From Pseudoxanthomonas mexicana (GTDB lineage: Bacteria > Pseudomonadota > Gammaproteobacteria > Xanthomonadales > Xanthomonadaceae): 47,633 nucleotides of DNA. The translations under genes were made by a program, and so were the position numbers. The notes beneath the pieces are model-generated. The model was not told where the DNA came from and did not search any database. It was given only the letters and a program-made list of their open reading frames with translations. Positions 45,602 to 47,633 of this stretch are shown here, piece after piece (within the stretch, counting starts at the first letter, position 1; every line of letters starts with the position of its first letter). The stretch covers positions 1 to 47,633 of the forward strand of contig NZ_PDWV01000029.1 in the NCBI RefSeq assembly GCF_010093385.1, given 5' to 3'.

Positions 45602-47395
45602 ATGAGCGCGTCCTACAAAGCCCCCCTCTCCGACCTCCGCTTCGCCCTGTACGACGTGCTGGGCGTCGAGCCGCTGTTCCAGCGCCTGGGCTATCCCGAT
45701 GCCACCCGCGACATCCTCGATGCGGTCCTGGACGAAGCCGCCCGCTTCTCCGAAACCGTGCTCGCCCCGCTCAACAGCGTCGGCGACGAGATCGGCAGCA
45801 CGCTGGACAAGGCCACCGGCGAAGTGACGACCCCACCAGGCTTCAAGACGGCGTACGCCCAGTTCGTGGAAGGCGGCTGGACGGGCCTGACGGCCTCGCC
45901 CGACTTCGGTGGGCAGGGCCTGCCGCACACCATGGGGGTGCCGCTCAACGAGATGGTCAACGCCAGCAACCTGGCGTGGGGCAACTTCCCGCTGCTGTCG
46001 CACGGCGCGGTGGAGGCGCTCAAGCACCACGGCGAGGCGTGGCAGCAGGAGGTCTTCCTGAAGCCGCTGGTCGAGGGCCGCTGGACCGGCACCATGTGTC
46101 TGACCGAACCGCATTGCGGTACCGATCTGGGCCTGCTGAAGACCAAGGCCGAACCGAATGCGGACGGCAGCTACGCCATCACAGGCACCAAGATCTTCAT
46201 CACCGCCGGCGAGCACGACCTGACCGACAACATCGTGCACCTGGTGCTGGCCAAGCTGCCGGATGCGCCGCCCGGCGCGAAGGGCATCTCGCTGTTCGTC
46301 ACCCCGAAATTCAAGGTGGCGCGCGACGGTACGGTCGGCGAACGCAATGCGCTGGCCTGCGGCTCGATCGAGCACAAGATGGGCATCAAGGCGTCGGTCA
46401 CCTGCGTGATGAATTTCGACGGCGCGCAGGGCTATCTGGTGGGCCAGCCGCACAAGGGGCTGCAGGCGATGTTCACCATGATGAACACCGCACGCCTCGG
46501 CGTCGGCCTTCAGGGTATCGGCCTGAGCGAACGCGCTTACCAGAATGCGCTGCGCTATGCGCGCGAGCGCCTGCAGACGCGTTCGCTGAGCGGTCCGAAG
46601 TTCCCCGACAAGCCGGCCGACCCCATCATCGTGCATCCCGACGTGCGCCGCATGCTGCTGACGATGAAGTCGCTGATCGAAGGCAGCCGCCTGCTCGCCC
46701 TGCATGCCGGCAGCCTGATCGACGTGGCCAACCATGCCGAAGATCCGGCCGAGCGCGAGCGCGCCGACACACTGGTCAGCTTCCTCACCCCGATCTCGAA
46801 GGCCTGCCAGACCGAATGGGGCATCGAGAACACCTATCACGCGCTGCAGTGCTTCGGCGGCCACGGCTACATCCATGAGCACGGCATGGAACAGCTGGCA
46901 CGCGACGCGCGCATCACCACCCTGTACGAAGGCACCACCGGCATCCAGGCGCTGGACCTGATGGGCCGCAAGACGGCGTCCACGCAGGCGGCAGGCCTGA
47001 AGCTGTTCCTCGCCGAGGTGCATGCGTTCGCCCAGCAGCACAAGGACGACGCCACGCTGCGCGAGTTCATCGATCCGCTGCAGCAGAAGGCCGCCGAGTG
47101 GGCGGGACTGACGAAGAAGGTGCTGGAACGTGCCGCGACGAACCCGGAGGAGATCGGCGCCGCGAGCACCGACTACCTGTTCTATTCCGGCTACGTGGTG
47201 CTGGCCTACTGGTGGGCACGCAGCGTGGCCGCGGCGCAGGCGTCGGCGCATGGGAACGCGTTCAAGCAGGCCAAGCGCGAGACCGCGCGGTTCTACTTCG
47301 CACGCATCCTGCCGCGTACCCTGGCGCACGCGGCCGCCATCGAATCCGGCGCAGACACCCTGATGGCGATGGACGACGCGCACTTCGGGGATTGA
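45602..47395 (+). CDS. Acyl-CoA dehydrogenase (long, DmdC-like subclass)
   Basis: A 597-residue FAD enzyme that introduces the alpha-beta double bond in acyl-CoAs. It has the long C-terminal extension of the DmdC/AcdA-like subclass. Visible: the N-terminal helical domain, TGTMCLTEPHCGTDLG (FAD/substrate strand), ITGTKIFITAGEHDL, the catalytic region YEGTTGIQALDLMGRK, and a C-terminal segment with the motif FYFARILPRTLAH. The ATG at 45602 gives MSASYKAPLSDLRF, matching the family; an upstream in-frame start would overlap the lipoprotein gene. A hairpin follows the stop. Confidence 0.93.
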   Translation: MSASYKAPLSDLRFALYDVLGVEPLFQRLGYPDATRDILDAVLDEAARFSETVLAPLNSVGDEIGSTLDKATGEVTTPPGFKTAYAQFVEGGWTGLTASPDFGGQGLPHTMGVPLNEMVNASNLAWGNFPLLSHGAVEALKHHGEAWQQEVFLKPLVEGRWTGTMCLTEPHCGTDLGLLKTKAEPNADGSYAITGTKIFITAGEHDLTDNIVHLVLAKLPDAPPGAKGISLFVTPKFKVARDGTVGERNALACGSIEHKMGIKASVTCVMNFDGAQGYLVGQPHKGLQAMFTMMNTARLGVGLQGIGLSERAYQNALRYARERLQTRSLSGPKFPDKPADPIIVHPDVRRMLLTMKSLIEGSRLLALHAGSLIDVANHAEDPAERERADTLVSFLTPISKACQTEWGIENTYHALQCFGGHGYIHEHGMEQLARDARITTLYEGTTGIQALDLMGRKTASTQAAGLKLFLAEVHAFAQQHKDDATLREFIDPLQQKAAEWAGLTKKVLERAATNPEEIGAASTDYLFYSGYVVLAYWWARSVAAAQASAHGNAFKQAKRETARFYFARILPRTLAHAAAIESGADTLMAMDDAHFGD

Positions 47396-47404
47396 CCCGG
47401 CCGG

Positions 47405-47433
47405 CCGGAAGCGCGCGGCCTGCGCGCTTCCGG
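47405..47433 (+). terminator. Hairpin after the acyl-CoA dehydrogenase
   Basis: Perfect 12-base stem CCGGAAGCGCGC/GCGCGCTTCCGG with a five-base loop. It lacks a T-tract, so it is a weak candidate for intrinsic termination. Confidence 0.5.
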
Positions 47434-47449
47434 CGAAATCCCTCGCGCG

Positions 47450-47533
47450 TTATACACATTTCGTCAACATTTGGGTATAACCTGCTTCTCCATGGAAGCA
47501 GGCTATACCCAAATGTTGAAGAAATGTGTATAA
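47450..47533. repeat. AT-rich long inverted repeat at the contig end
   Basis: Arms 47450-47488 and 47495-47533 match at 37 of 39 positions around a six-base centre (TCCATG). Their outer ends read TTATACACATTTC. Base composition differs sharply from the rest of the window. The right arm ends exactly where adapter-like sequence begins, so part or all may be an artefact. Confidence 0.7.
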
Positions 47534-47633
47534 CTGTCTCGTATACACATCCGACGCTGTGGACGATCTTACGAGTGATGCTAATGAGGGGAGCTGGCGT
47601 GACAAAATGAGAATGACGTAGTACGTGCATGTG
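47534..47633. other. Sequencing-adapter-like sequence (Nextera type), probably not genomic
   Basis: CTGTCTCgTATACACATC, then cGACGCTG, tg and GACGA follow the Nextera transposase adapter with four mismatches in 33 bases. The next eight bases (TCTTACGA) differ by one from the reverse complement of a Nextera XT i5 index as I recall it, followed by GTG as in the P5 adapter. The remaining 57 bases are unlike the rest of the window. Confidence 0.85.

Noticed and set aside
45251-47383. 710-codon open frame opposite the acyl-CoA dehydrogenase
   Set aside because: Shadow of a confident gene; runs across two genes.
47450-47533. TTATACACA motifs as DnaA boxes or a replication origin
   Set aside because: Each differs from TTATCCACA, they occur only in the suspect inverted repeat and adapter, and no origin genes are near.

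Overview
The window is GC-rich (roughly two thirds G+C by eye), densely coded DNA from a gammaproteobacterium of the Xanthomonadaceae/Lysobacteraceae, probably close to Pseudoxanthomonas or Stenotrophomonas. The evidence is the queA-tgt-yajC-secD-secF order, two large TonB-dependent receptors beside glycoside hydrolases and phosphatases, a DUF6491-like lipoprotein, and many 'TGTAGGAGC...GCTCCTACA' intergenic repeats. It looks like an entire assembled contig: the left edge cuts one base off a start codon, and the right edge runs into what reads as sequencing adapter.

Layout. 1-2.0 kb: CNNM/CorC-type membrane protein and ExoD-like protein. 2.1-5.2 kb: a translationally coupled periplasmic PhnD-like binding protein and GGDEF-EAL sensor. 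5.2-6.9 kb: trmJ (broken by a stop codon) divergent from suhB. 7.1-13.2 kb: the queA-tgt-yajC-secD-secF operon, interrupted by REP-like repeats. 13.2-15.3 kb: Lrp/AsnC regulator divergent from a class-III aminotransferase, with a perfect palindrome between them. 15.4-21.1 kb: a phosphate-scavenging locus (phytase-like lipoprotein, purple-acid-type phosphoesterase and exported inorganic pyrophosphatase in one operon; a TonB receptor divergent from it; good Pho boxes at both promoters). 21.2-26.6 kb: upp, MBL hydrolase, ggt, ferredoxin, lipoprotein, coaD, rsmD. 26.7-31.9 kb: htpG with a sigma-32-like promoter, a miniature flagellar-rod-like protein, ftsY, mutY, yggX. 32-36.1 kb: lipoprotein, tRNA-Phe, pseudouridine synthase, monooxygenase-like protein, exported RidA-like protein, a small unknown protein and a frameshifted alpha/beta hydrolase. 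36.3-45.0 kb: a beta-glucoside/glucan utilisation locus (FucP-type sugar transporter, frameshifted GH3, TonB receptor, divergent GH30) with a palindromic operator overlapping the receptor promoter. 45.1-47.4 kb: LEA14-like lipoprotein and an acyl-CoA dehydrogenase. 47.4 kb-end: inverted repeat and adapter-like sequence.

How parts work together. In the phosphate locus the receptor would import a phosphorylated organic compound across the outer membrane, and the three exported hydrolases would free phosphate from phytate, phosphoesters and pyrophosphate; PhoB would switch both arms on together. In the glucan locus GH30 would cut the polymer, the receptor import oligosaccharides, GH3 release glucose and the permease take it up. 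Three genes (trmJ, the alpha/beta hydrolase, GH3) each carry exactly one single-base lesion. Because the contig also ends in adapter-like sequence, these lesions need read-level confirmation before being called real pseudogenes.
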